Of a stretch of 64,000 bases of DNA, positions 54,689-63,344 are shown in pieces. Within the stretch, counting starts at the first letter, position 1. Every line of letters begins with the position of its first letter. Below the pieces are notes generated by a model. The model was not told the DNA's origin. It ran no database searches and saw only the letters and a program-made list of their open reading frames with translations. The translations under genes and the position numbers were made by a program. This DNA comes from Pseudomonas gregormendelii (GTDB taxonomy: Bacteria > Pseudomonadota > Gammaproteobacteria > Pseudomonadales > Pseudomonadaceae): assembly GCF_017114825.1 (NCBI RefSeq), contig NZ_JADEVO010000014.1:1-64000 (forward strand). Reading direction: 5' to 3'.

Positions 54689-54829
54689 AGAAGCTGTTTT
54701 CAAAGCGTCACGAGCACAGTCGTTCCTTCAGAGCGGTGTTGGCGAAGGGTTTTTCCAGCGGGGAAAAGCCCAACGCCAACCCTCATCAGCTCCCCGTTCT
54801 GCAGGCGTAAAACTTTGAAAGCAGCTTCT
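54689..54829. repeat. 141-bp near-symmetric palindrome, second MITE-like element
   Basis: The outer ends AGAAGCTGTTTTCAAAG (54689-54705) and CTTTGAAAGCAGCTTCT (54813-54829) are inverted with one mismatch. The inner stem GTTGGCG (54738-54744) with CGCCAAC (54774-54780) has the same centre, about 54759. So the whole block folds as one long interrupted hairpin. It is unrelated in sequence to the preceding palindrome and lies 120 bp before the acnB start. No gene is visible in the rest of the 567-bp gap. Confidence 0.8.
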
Positions 54830-54949
54830 GTAAGGAATTGTCGGTAATTCTGGCTAAGCGGCCCACAACGCCGCGCAGCGCATGAGTACGGCAATTTCGG
54901 GATGAGCGTCCCGGACACCCATTTGGGACCACTGATGAGGGTAATAACT

Positions 54950-57559
54950 GTGCTTGAAGCCTACCGCAAACATATCGAAGAGCGTGCAGCACTGGGTATC
55001 GTTCCCCAGCCGCTTAACGCCGAACAAACTGCAGGCCTGGTCGAGCTGCTGAAGAATCCCCCGGCTGGCGAAGAAGCTTTCCTCGTTGACCTGATCACCA
55101 ATCGCATTCCGCCAGGCGTGGACGAAGCCGCCTATGTAAAGGCCGGTTTCCTGTCTGCCCTCGCCAAAGGCGAAGCCACTTCCCCTCTGATCGACAAGAA
55201 GCGCGCTGTTGAACTGCTCGGCACCATGCAGGGCGGCTACAACATCGTGACCCTGGTTGACCTGCTCGACAGCGCCGAACTGGCCCCTGTTGCAGCCGCT
55301 CAGCTCAAGCACACCCTGCTGATGTTCGATGCGTTCCACGATGTCGCGGAAAAAGCCCGCAACGGCAACGAACACGCCAAAGGCGTGATCCAGTCCTGGG
55401 CTGACGGCGAGTGGTTCAGCAACCGTCCGACCCTGGCCGACAAGATCAGCCTGCGCGTGTTCAAGGTAACCGGCGAAACCAACACCGACGACCTGTCCCC
55501 TGCCCCAGACGCCTGGTCCCGCCCGGACATCCCGCTGCACGCCCTGGCCATGCTGAAAATGGCTCGCGAAGGCATCGTGCCGGACGAGCAAGGCAAGACC
55601 GGCCCGATGAAGCAAATCGAAGAAATGCGCGGTCAAGGTTTCCCTATCGCCTACGTCGGTGACGTGGTCGGTACCGGTTCGTCGCGTAAATCCGCCACCA
55701 ACTCGGTGCTGTGGTTCTTCGGCGACGACGTGCCATACGTCCCGAACAAGCGTGCTGGCGGTTTCTGCTTCGGCAGCAAGATCGCTCCGATCTTCTACAA
55801 CACCATGGAAGATGCCGGCGCCCTGCCGATCGAATTCGACGTCACCAACATGAACATGGGCGACGTGATCGACCTGTATCCGCATGCTGGCAAAGTCTGC
55901 AAACACGGCACTGACGAAGTCCTGACCACCTTCGAAATGAAGACTCCGGTGCTGTTGGACGAAGTTCGCGCCGGCGGCCGTATCCCGCTGATCATCGGTC
56001 GCGGCCTGACCGACAAGGCCCGTGCCGAACTGGGCCTGGGTCCAACCGACCTGTTCAAGCTGCCAGAAGCACCTGTCGATACCGGCAAAGGCTTCACCCT
56101 GGCACAGAAAATGGTCGGCAAGGCCTGCGGCCTGCCAGAAGGCAAAGGCGTTCGTCCTGGTACCTACTGCGAACCGAAGATGACCACCGTCGGCTCCCAG
56201 GACACCACCGGTCCAATGACCCGTGACGAACTCAAAGACCTGGCGTGCCTGGGCTTCTCGACCGATCTGGTGATGCAGTCCTTCTGCCACACCGCGGCCT
56301 ATCCAAAGCCGATCGACGTGACCACCCACCACACCCTGCCAGACTTCATCATGACCCGCGGCGGCGTTTCCCTGCGTCCAGGCGACGGCATCATTCACAG
56401 CTGGCTGAACCGCATGCTGCTGCCGGACACCGTCGGTACCGGTGGTGACTCGCACACCCGTTTCCCAATGGGCATTTCGTTCCCGGCCGGTTCCGGCCTG
56501 GTAGCGTTCGCCGCAGCCACTGGCGTCATGCCACTGGACATGCCGGAATCGATCCTGGTGCGTTTCAAAGGCAAAATGCAACCGGGCGTCACCCTGCGTG
56601 ACCTGGTTCACGCCATTCCTTACTTCGCGATCCAGGCTGGCCTGCTGACCGTTGAAAAGAAAGGCAAGAAGAACGCCTTCTCCGGCCGCATCCTGGAAAT
56701 CGAAGGCCTGGACGACCTGAGCATAGAGCAGGCTTTCGAGCTGTCCGACGCCTCGGCCGAACGTTCGGCTGCCGGTTGCACCATCAAGCTGTCGAAAGAG
56801 TCGATCACCGAGTACCTGAACTCCAACATCACCCTGCTGCGCTGGATGATCGGCGAAGGCTACGGCGATGCGCGTACCCTGGAGCGTCGTGCCCAAGCGA
56901 TGGAAGCCTGGGTTGCCAACCCTGAGCTGATGGTTGCCGATGCTGACGCCGAATACGCTGAAATCATCGAAATCGACCTGGCCGACATCAAGGAGCCTGT
57001 GCTCTGCGCGCCGAACGATCCGGACGACGCCCGTCTGCTGTCCAGCGTTGCTGGCGAGAAGATCGACGAAGTGTTCATCGGTTCGTGCATGACCAACATC
57101 GGCCACTTCCGCGCTGCGGGCAAGTTGCTGGAGCAGGTCAAGGGTCAGCTGCCAACCCGTCTGTGGCTGTCGCCGCCGACCAAGATGGACGCTCACCAAC
57201 TGACCGAGGAAGGCTACTACGGTATCTACGGCAAGGCTGGCGCGCGCATGGAAATGCCGGGCTGCTCGCTGTGCATGGGTAACCAGGCCCGTGTAGAGCC
57301 GAATTCGACCGTCGTGTCGACTTCGACCCGTAACTTCCCGAACCGTCTGGGTGACGGCGCGAACGTCTACCTGGCTTCGGCTGAGCTGGCGTCGGTGGCT
57401 TCCATTCTGGGTCGCCTGCCGACCGTCGAGGAGTACATGGAATACGCTGGCAAGATCGACAGCATGGCGGCTGATGTCTACCGCTACCTGTCCTTCGACC
57501 AGATCGCCGAGTTCCGTGAAGCCGCAGCGAACGCCAACATCCCGGTCGTTCAAGCCTAA
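54950..57559 (+). CDS. acnB: Aconitate hydratase B (2-methylisocitrate dehydratase active)
   Basis: This protein has 869 residues from GTG 54950 ([22 protein letters not shown]), with GAGG about 9 bases upstream. It isomerises citrate and isocitrate in the TCA cycle, and AcnB also has 2-methylisocitrate activity. The N-terminal HEAT-like and swivel domains of the B class are followed by the catalytic region. Cluster Cys lie in [15 protein letters not shown] near 710 and [11 protein letters not shown] near 770, with conserved [11 protein letters not shown] and [11 protein letters not shown]. Apo-AcnB often binds mRNA leaders, which makes the structured upstream region noteworthy. A strong terminator follows. 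Confidence 0.96.
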   Translation: MLEAYRKHIEERAALGIVPQPLNAEQTAGLVELLKNPPAGEEAFLVDLITNRIPPGVDEAAYVKAGFLSALAKGEATSPLIDKKRAVELLGTMQGGYNIVTLVDLLDSAELAPVAAAQLKHTLLMFDAFHDVAEKARNGNEHAKGVIQSWADGEWFSNRPTLADKISLRVFKVTGETNTDDLSPAPDAWSRPDIPLHALAMLKMAREGIVPDEQGKTGPMKQIEEMRGQGFPIAYVGDVVGTGSSRKSATNSVLWFFGDDVPYVPNKRAGGFCFGSKIAPIFYNTMEDAGALPIEFDVTNMNMGDVIDLYPHAGKVCKHGTDEVLTTFEMKTPVLLDEVRAGGRIPLIIGRGLTDKARAELGLGPTDLFKLPEAPVDTGKGFTLAQKMVGKACGLPEGKGVRPGTYCEPKMTTVGSQDTTGPMTRDELKDLACLGFSTDLVMQSFCHTAAYPKPIDVTTHHTLPDFIMTRGGVSLRPGDGIIHSWLNRMLLPDTVGTGGDSHTRFPMGISFPAGSGLVAFAAATGVMPLDMPESILVRFKGKMQPGVTLRDLVHAIPYFAIQAGLLTVEKKGKKNAFSGRILEIEGLDDLSIEQAFELSDASAERSAAGCTIKLSKESITEYLNSNITLLRWMIGEGYGDARTLERRAQAMEAWVANPELMVADADAEYAEIIEIDLADIKEPVLCAPNDPDDARLLSSVAGEKIDEVFIGSCMTNIGHFRAAGKLLEQVKGQLPTRLWLSPPTKMDAHQLTEEGYYGIYGKAGARMEMPGCSLCMGNQARVEPNSTVVSTSTRNFPNRLGDGANVYLASAELASVASILGRLPTVEEYMEYAGKIDSMAADVYRYLSFDQIAEFREAAANANIPVVQA

Positions 57560-57573
57560 CGTTACAGCGCAAT

Positions 57574-57612
57574 AAAAAACGCCGCCCATCGTGAGATGAG
57601 CGGCGTTTTTTT
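57574..57612 (+). terminator. Rho-independent terminator of acnB
   Basis: ACGCCGC ... GCGGCGT with an inner CATC/GATG stem is flanked by AAAAAA and TTTTTTT, 15 bp after the acnB stop. It is bidirectional by composition. Confidence 0.93.
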
Positions 57613-57621
57613 ATGCCCTGA

Positions 57622-57705
57622 GATCAAAAGATCGCAGCCTGCGGCAGCTCCTACAGGGGAATGCATTTACCCGTAGGAGCTGCCGAAGGCTGCGATCCTT
57701 TGATC
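57622..57705. repeat. REPIN (class 1, tail-to-tail)
   Basis: GATCAAAAGATCGCAGCC...CTCCTAC from 57622 and the inverse GTAGGAGC... ending at GATC 57705 lie between the acnB terminator and the convergent permease gene. One arm has GATCCTTTGATC in place of GATCTTTTGATC. Confidence 0.9.
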
Positions 57706-57712
57706 TTGCTTG

Positions 57713-58993
57713 TCAGGCACTCAGCGAATAGATCAGCGCCGATATCGCCACCAGACCCACCGCCGTCACGAACACGTTCGATGCCTGCCCGCGATACCGC
57801 GCCATGGCCGGTACCTTGCGAATCGCGTACATCGGCATCAGGAACAGAATCGCCGCAATGATCGGTCCGCCCAGGGTTTCGATCATCCCCAGGATACTCG
57901 GGTTCAGCGTCGCCACGATCCAGCAAACCACCAGCATGAAGGCCGCCGTCATGCGGTCCAGGGTCTTGGCTGCCGGACGCTTGCCGCTCTTGACGACCAG
58001 CCCCTTGAGCCCTTCACTGGCGCCGATGTAGTGCCCCAGGAACGACTTGGAAATCGCCACGAAGGCAATCAGTGGCGCAGCAAAGGCAATGGTCGGGTTG
58101 CTGAAATGGTTGGCCAGGTACGACAGGATCGACAGGTTCTGCGCCTTGGCTTCCGCCAGCTGCGCCGGCGACAGTGTCAGCACACAGCTGAAGACGAAGA
58201 ACAGCACCATCACCACCATCAAAGCGTGGGCGCGGGACAGGATCTGCGAGCTGCGCTCTTCGGCATGTTCACCGTAGCGACGCTTCTGATCCACCGCGAA
58301 GGCCGAGATGATCGGCGAGTGGTTGAATGAGAACACCATCACCGGAATCGCCAGCCACAGCGTATGCAGTAACGCCGAAGGTGCCGGCACTGTGGTCGCG
58401 GTAGCGAGGATGCCACCATTCCAGTGGGGAATCAGGAACACCGCCAGGAACAACAGCGCGACGATAAACGGATAGACCATCAGGCTCATGGCCTTGACGA
58501 TCACCTGTTCGCCGCAACGCACCACCGCCAGCAGGCCCAGAATCAGCACCAGCGACAGTACCGCGCGCGGTGGCGGCATGATGTGCAGTTGATGCTCGAG
58601 GAAACTGCCCACGGTGTTGGTCAGCGCCACGCTGTAGATCAGCAGGATCGGGAAGATCGCGAAGAAGTACAGCAAGGTGATCAGCGCGCCGGCCTTGATC
58701 CCGAAATGTTCTTCAACCACTTCGGTGATGTCGGCGCCTTCGCGCCCGGACAGCACGAACCGGGTCAGGCCGCGGTGCGCGTAGAACGTCATGGGGAACG
58801 CCAACAGCGCAAGAATCATCAGCGGCCAAAAGCCGCCCAGACCCGCATTGATCGGCAGGAACAGCGTGCCGGCGCCGATGGCCGTGCCAAACAGCCCCAA
58901 CATCCAGGTGGTGTCATGGCGATTCCAGCCTTCGAGGCTGGTGGGTTTCGTCGCTACATAGCGTTCGTCGACGCTATTGGCCTGATCATTCAT
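57713..58993 (-). CDS. Amino-acid permease of the HAAAP/SdaC (serine/aromatic) family
   Basis: This protein has 426 residues from ATG 58993 (MNDQANSVDERYV); longer starts exist. About 11 membrane helices open with WMLGLFGTAIGAGTLFLPINAGLGG, the substrate-binding glycine stretch of this family. It matches the serine transporter SdaC-like subgroup more than TnaB/Mtr because of PVMVFSFNHSPIISAF and the KRRYG sequence. It imports serine or a related amino acid with H+. It is convergent to acnB. The upstream gap to 59488 is 494 bp. Confidence 0.88.
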   Translation of the reverse strand: MNDQANSVDERYVATKPTSLEGWNRHDTTWMLGLFGTAIGAGTLFLPINAGLGGFWPLMILALLAFPMTFYAHRGLTRFVLSGREGADITEVVEEHFGIKAGALITLLYFFAIFPILLIYSVALTNTVGSFLEHQLHIMPPPRAVLSLVLILGLLAVVRCGEQVIVKAMSLMVYPFIVALLFLAVFLIPHWNGGILATATTVPAPSALLHTLWLAIPVMVFSFNHSPIISAFAVDQKRRYGEHAEERSSQILSRAHALMVVMVLFFVFSCVLTLSPAQLAEAKAQNLSILSYLANHFSNPTIAFAAPLIAFVAISKSFLGHYIGASEGLKGLVVKSGKRPAAKTLDRMTAAFMLVVCWIVATLNPSILGMIETLGGPIIAAILFLMPMYAIRKVPAMARYRGQASNVFVTAVGLVAISALIYSLSA

Positions 58994-59154
58994 CCGGTCG
59001 GATCTCCGCATTCCGGTCACTTGCCACTCGGTCAGGACGCGTCGGAAAAAACCGACAGACATGTCCGGCCGAAACAGGGGCGCGATTCTCCGCGATAACT
59101 GAGCAGAAGCAAAGACTTAGCTGAGGAATGGTCGTGCGTGGCAGATCGTCGACT

Positions 59155-59225
59155 TGTCGTTATCAGCACAAAAGCTGTCGTTATCAGCTGGCTTATCTGT
59201 CGCTTTCAGATATGTCGCTGCGTAG
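59155..59225. promoter_or_regulatory. Phased direct repeats in a 494-bp intergenic region
   Basis: TGTCGTTATCAGC occurs exactly at 59155-59167 and 59176-59188, a 21-bp step (two helix turns). The variants TGTCGCTTTCAGA at 59198 and TGTCGCTGCG at 59213 follow. Such phased copies suggest multiple binding sites for one regulator. They could act on the permease gene (minus strand, from 58993) or the dehydrogenase gene (plus strand, from 59488). The remainder of the gap shows no gene or terminator. Confidence 0.5.
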
Positions 59226-59487
59226 CGATGCGCTGGAGTTAATTCGGCTCATCCCCAATCTATGATTTCAAGCCGATTGCACAGGCCGAACACACCAGAG
59301 CGCGCGCCGCCCAGTATCCTGGTGGCACACTGGATAGCCGGCGTGCCACCGACCTTGCTTCTTGCGTGAACCCGTCCAGAATCAAAGCACTACTGCGCAA
59401 ATGACAACGATTGCCAGACTGTCAGGGAATCAGCATTTTTGACCCATTTGCGCTGTCCACCTAGTCGCCGATCACAGGAGTCGCGCA

Positions 59488-60453
59488 ATGCCCGCAACCG
59501 TTCTGGTACTGGTCGAAACCATCAATGACTACCTGCCGATTCTCGAACACCAGGGCTTTCACCTGATTCTGGCACCGACCCCCAACGAACGGGCTGCTGC
59601 CATCGCCCGTCATGGTGACCGGATCGATGCGGTGCTGACCCGCGGGCCGCTTGGCTTGTACGCCGAAGAGATCAGCGCCCTGCCCGCCCTCAAGATCATC
59701 TGCGTGATCGGCGCCGGTTACGAACACGTCGACCTGCACGCTGCCGCTGACCGGGGCATCACCGTCACCAACGGTGCCGGGGTGAATGCGTCGTCGGTGG
59801 CCGACCATGCCATGGCAATGCTGCTGTCGCTGGTGCGCGACATTCCCCGCTGCGACGCCGCCGTGCGCCGGGGTGAGTGGCCGAAGATCATGCGCCCGTC
59901 GCTGGCGGGCAAACGCCTGGGTATCCTCGGCCTGGGTGCAGTCGGCATGGCCATCGCCAAGCGCGCGTCCAATGGCTTCGACATGACGATCTGCTACCAC
60001 AACCGGCAGAACCGCAAGGATGTCCCCTACGATTTTTGCTCGACTCCGACCGAGCTGGCCCGGGCCTCGGACTTTCTGATCGTCGCAACGCCCGGTGGGG
60101 TGGGTACCCGGCACCTGATCAACCGCCAGGTGCTAGATGCCTTGGGGCCCAGCGGTTTTATCGTCAACATCGCCAGGGCCAGTGTGGTCGTGACTGCCGA
60201 CCTCATCAGCGCGCTTGAGCAACGCAGGATCGCTGGCGCGGCGCTGGACGTATTCGACGCCGAGCCCCGGGTCCCCGATGCACTCAAGTCCCTGGCCAAC
60301 GTGATCCTCACCCCGCACGTTGCCGGGCTGTCTCCGGAAGCGACCCAGGGTACCGTGGAGATGGTCGGGCGCAACCTGGTGGCATTCTTTTCCGGTGAAC
60401 CGGTACTGACGCCCGTCAACCTGCCCAGCGATCTGAGCAGTGCGGTGCTCTGA
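59488..60453 (+). CDS. D-isomer-specific 2-hydroxyacid dehydrogenase
   Basis: This 321-residue NAD(P)H-dependent enzyme has the split catalytic/NAD domain layout. The nucleotide fold is LGILGLGAVGMAIAKR near 145, and catalytic residues are Arg in NIARAS, the acidic DVFDAEP segment and His in LTPHVAGLSPEA. TRGPLG and VIGAGYEHVD belong to the catalytic domain. Glyoxylate/hydroxypyruvate reductases are the nearest group, but the substrate is not settled. It stands alone behind the repeat-containing intergenic region. Confidence 0.9.
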   Translation: MPATVLVLVETINDYLPILEHQGFHLILAPTPNERAAAIARHGDRIDAVLTRGPLGLYAEEISALPALKIICVIGAGYEHVDLHAAADRGITVTNGAGVNASSVADHAMAMLLSLVRDIPRCDAAVRRGEWPKIMRPSLAGKRLGILGLGAVGMAIAKRASNGFDMTICYHNRQNRKDVPYDFCSTPTELARASDFLIVATPGGVGTRHLINRQVLDALGPSGFIVNIARASVVVTADLISALEQRRIAGAALDVFDAEPRVPDALKSLANVILTPHVAGLSPEATQGTVEMVGRNLVAFFSGEPVLTPVNLPSDLSSAVL

Positions 60454-60596
60454 GATAATTCAAACAGGTGTATCAAAAACAATGATTGGCCGGCAACACG
60501 CTCACCTATAAGGGATGTTCGTGGTTGTGGGTGCCAGGAGTGCGCATTAGATTAGCCAATAGTTTCAGGCCTCCAGAATAAGCAGAAGGGATAAGC

Positions 60597-61664
60597 ATGG
60601 CGCTTACTGACCAATCCACACCTATTCGCAGCGGCGAAGAACTCGATGCCAGCCTGATCGATCCTTACCTCAAAGCCCACATTCCCGGATTGAGTGGCCT
60701 GCCCACCATCAGCCAGTTCCCCGGTGGCGCCTCCAACCTCACTTATCTGCTGGAATACCCTGGGCAGGAGTTCGTCCTGCGGCGCCCGCCGTTCGGTCAC
60801 AAGGCCAAGTCCGCCCACGACATGGGGCGCGAGTTTCGCATCCTCAATCAACTGCGCGACGGTTTTCCCTATTGCCCCAAGGCCTACGTGCACTGCACCG
60901 ACGAATCGGTGATAGGCGCCGAGTTCTATGTGATGGAGCGGGTCAAGGGCATTATCCTGCGCTCCGAGCTGCCTGCAGAGCTGGGGCTGGATTCAGCCAG
61001 GACCGAGGCCCTGTGCAAGAGCTTCATCGACAAGTTTGTCGAGCTGCACAGGGTCGACTACCAGGCCTGTGGCCTGGGCGACCTGGGCAAACCCGAAGGC
61101 TATGTGGCGCGGCAGATTCGCGGCTGGAGCGATCGCTATGAGAAGGCCCTGACCCCGGATGCACCGAAATGGGAAGCGGTGAAGGCCTGGCTCAACGACA
61201 AGATGCCCGCCGATCACCCTACCTCAAGCATCGTGCACAACGATTACCGCTTCGACAATGTGATTCTCGACCCCGGCAATCCGATGCAGATCATCGGCGT
61301 GCTCGATTGGGAGCTCACCACCCTCGGCGACCCACTGATGGACCTGGGCAACACCCTGGCCTATTGGATAGAAGCCGGCGACCCGCCGCCGGTGCAACTG
61401 ATGCGCCGCCAGCCGAGCCATGCTCCAGGCATGCTCACTCGCCGTGAATTCGTCGACTACTATGCCGAGCGTGCCGGCCTGCAGATCGACAACTTCGATT
61501 TCTACTACACCTACGGCCTGTTCCGCCTGGCCGGGATCGTGCAGCAGATCTACTACCGCTTCTTCCATGGCCAGACCCAGGACAAACGCTTTGCGCAGTT
61601 CATTCACATGAACAAACTGCTGGAGCAGATGAGCCTGCAGGTCATTGCCAAATCCAGCCTCTGA
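60597..61664 (+). CDS. Phosphotransferase family protein (APH/ACAD10-like)
   Basis: This protein has 355 residues from ATG 60597, with an AGAAGGGATA site upstream. It is an aminoglycoside-phosphotransferase-like kinase fold. SQFPGGASNLTYLLEY is the nucleotide loop, IVHNDYRFDNVILDP has the catalytic Asp and Asn, and VLDWELTTLGDPLMDLG has the metal-binding Asp. This subgroup accompanies acyl-CoA dehydrogenases and SDRs and is linked to 4-hydroxyacid/acyl-CoA catabolism, not drug resistance. An SDR gene follows 44 bp downstream, so the two probably form an operon. Confidence 0.9.
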   Translation: MALTDQSTPIRSGEELDASLIDPYLKAHIPGLSGLPTISQFPGGASNLTYLLEYPGQEFVLRRPPFGHKAKSAHDMGREFRILNQLRDGFPYCPKAYVHCTDESVIGAEFYVMERVKGIILRSELPAELGLDSARTEALCKSFIDKFVELHRVDYQACGLGDLGKPEGYVARQIRGWSDRYEKALTPDAPKWEAVKAWLNDKMPADHPTSSIVHNDYRFDNVILDPGNPMQIIGVLDWELTTLGDPLMDLGNTLAYWIEAGDPPPVQLMRRQPSHAPGMLTRREFVDYYAERAGLQIDNFDFYYTYGLFRLAGIVQQIYYRFFHGQTQDKRFAQFIHMNKLLEQMSLQVIAKSSL

Positions 61665-61708
61665 ATCCGCCCTGGCCCAATAACAAGACTCTTCATTAAG
61701 GGAATTCC

Positions 61709-62476
61709 ATGTCCAAGACCCAGTTGTTCGACCTCGACGGCAAAATCGCCTTCGTCTCCGGCGCCAGCCGTGGCATTGGTGAAGCCATTGCCAAACTCCT
61801 GGCCCAACAAGGCGCCCATGTCATTGTTTCGAGTCGCAAACTCGAAGGCTGCCAGCACGTTGCCGACGCCATCATCGCTGCGGGTGGCAAAGCCACGGCG
61901 ATCGCCTGTCACATTGGCGAAATGGAACAGATCAGCCAGGTCTTCGCCGGCATCAAGGAACAGTTCGGCCGTCTCGATATCCTGGTCAACAACGCCGCGA
62001 CCAACCCGCAGTTCTGCAACGTGCTGGACACCGACCTCGGGGCGTTCCAGAAAACCGTGGACGTGAACATCCGCGGCTACTTCTTCATGTCCGTGGAAGC
62101 CGGCAAGCTGATGCGCGAGAACGGCGGTGGCAGCATCATCAACGTGGCATCGATCAACGGTATTTCCCCGGGAGTGTTCCAGGGCATCTACTCGGTGACC
62201 AAAGCTGCCGTGATCAACATGACCAAGGTGTTTGCCAAGGAATGCGCGCAGTTCGGCATCCGTTGCAACGCCCTGCTGCCTGGGCTGACGGACACCAAGT
62301 TTGCTTCGGCGCTGGTGAAAAACGATGCAATCCTCAAGACTGCACTGCAGCAGATCCCGCTCAAGCGAGTAGCAGACCCCAGTGAAATGGCCGGGGCGGT
62401 GCTTTATCTGGCGAGTGACGCGTCCAGCTACACCACGGGTGTGTCGCTGAATGTGGATGGCGGGTTCCTCTCCTGA
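61709..62476 (+). CDS. SDR-family oxidoreductase
   Basis: This 255-residue classical short-chain dehydrogenase has the NAD(P) motif SGASRGIGEA near 16-25, LVNNAAT near 92, the catalytic Ser in INVASING and Y-x3-K as YSVTK near 158-162. It has the full length of the 3-oxoacyl-ACP-reductase-like group. Substrate unknown. It follows the phosphotransferase gene and ends just before a hairpin. Confidence 0.92.
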   Translation: MSKTQLFDLDGKIAFVSGASRGIGEAIAKLLAQQGAHVIVSSRKLEGCQHVADAIIAAGGKATAIACHIGEMEQISQVFAGIKEQFGRLDILVNNAATNPQFCNVLDTDLGAFQKTVDVNIRGYFFMSVEAGKLMRENGGGSIINVASINGISPGVFQGIYSVTKAAVINMTKVFAKECAQFGIRCNALLPGLTDTKFASALVKNDAILKTALQQIPLKRVADPSEMAGAVLYLASDASSYTTGVSLNVDGGFLS

Positions 62477-62485
62477 TCTGAGTTG

Positions 62486-62511
62486 ACGCACACCCCTTAG
62501 GGGGTATGCGT
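62486..62511. terminator. Hairpin behind the SDR gene
   Basis: ACGCACACCCC (62486-62496) pairs with GGGGTATGCGT (62501-62511) with one mismatch around TTAG. It lies 10 bp after the SDR stop and 23 bp before the convergent lipoprotein gene's stop. The U-tract is short, so this is a moderate terminator call. Confidence 0.55.
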
Positions 62512-62534
62512 TAAACCAATATCGATTGAAAAAC

Positions 62535-62759
62535 CTATTGGGTGACGCACCGGGTCAGCTCGGTCACTCGCGTAACTTGCCCGCTCTCCCCACGCACGTC
62601 GCCCTGGACATCAGTGCTTTCGATCATTTCGCAGGTACGTTCCAGAGGTGGTGGTGCCGGTGGGGGTGGCGGCGGAGGCGGACTGGCGCAGCCGCCGAGG
62701 ATCAGTGCGCAAAGGGCAAGCGACAGCGGCGAAAAAACGCGTTTCCCAAGACTTTTCAT
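62535..62759 (-). CDS. Small proline-rich lipoprotein
   Basis: This protein has 74 residues from ATG 62759 (MKSLGKRVFSPLSLALC). The signal peptide ends in the lipobox LGGC (Cys near residue 24), followed by ASPPPPPPPPAPPP and then a short polar domain with two Cys (CEMIES...TRCVTQ) that may form a disulfide. The eight-proline run probably spans or contacts peptidoglycan. The function is unknown. Confidence 0.78.
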   Translation of the reverse strand: MKSLGKRVFSPLSLALCALILGGCASPPPPPPPPAPPPLERTCEMIESTDVQGDVRGESGQVTRVTELTRCVTQ

Positions 62760-62900
62760 AGGCTGACCTGCGGTAAGTTATCGACACTTTCGGCAACCTG
62801 ACGACAACATCGCGAAGCCGCGCGCTGGCTACAGAAAATAATACCTTCGCATTTCTTATAGCCTAGCCTGCCGCCAACGCCAGTAAATGGCCACTCTGGA

Positions 62901-63149
62901 CTATAAAGGGCCTAATTGGCGCAAGTTGTTACTCTCGAGTTCATAACGCAATTCTTCGACCAGCGCGGCGACCGCATCAGGTGTTCGCAGATTGACGACG
63001 CTCAACCCGCTGACCACCAGGTCGACCTGACCTGAAGTCGGATGATAGAGCTTCACCGTGAGCGAGCTGTCGCCCGTCAGGCTGCAGTCACAGGCCAGCG
63101 GAGGGAAGCTCTGCTCCAGTTGGGTACGCAATTGCACGAGAGAAATCAT
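62901..63149 (-). CDS. DUF1652 family protein
   Basis: This protein has 82 residues from ATG 63149. The order I recall for Pseudomonas DUF1652 proteins is visible: LRTQLEQSFPPLACDCSLTGDSSLTVKLYHP, then SGQVDLVVSGLSVVNLRT and LVEELRYELES. The two close Cys (LACDC) are characteristic. Function unknown. A 195-bp gap follows to the regulator gene. Confidence 0.82.
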   Translation of the reverse strand: MISLVQLRTQLEQSFPPLACDCSLTGDSSLTVKLYHPTSGQVDLVVSGLSVVNLRTPDAVAALVEELRYELESNNLRQLGPL

Positions 63150-63344
63150 AGGGATTCACCTTGGCACTGGCGCAAAATGGATCGATATGTCGATGTTTTC
63201 GCTATCAATGTTGCTGTTCCTTGAGATGTACCGTTGGGGCACCACAGGTCTTTCCAGCACCTGTATCGCACCCTCTCAGATTACGAACAGGAAGAGTCGC
63301 CAGACACATCCAATTGCACCCCATCACCTAGTGCATTTGCACCC

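Noticed and set aside
54854..57589. A very long open frame antisense to acnB.
   Set aside because: It mirrors acnB codon use in a GC-rich genome, encodes no recognisable domain and has no ribosome site; acnB itself is unmistakable.
60597..61664. Aminoglycoside resistance kinase.
   Set aside because: The kinase fold is shared, but pairing with an SDR and the ACAD10-like sequence point to acyl or hydroxyacid metabolism.
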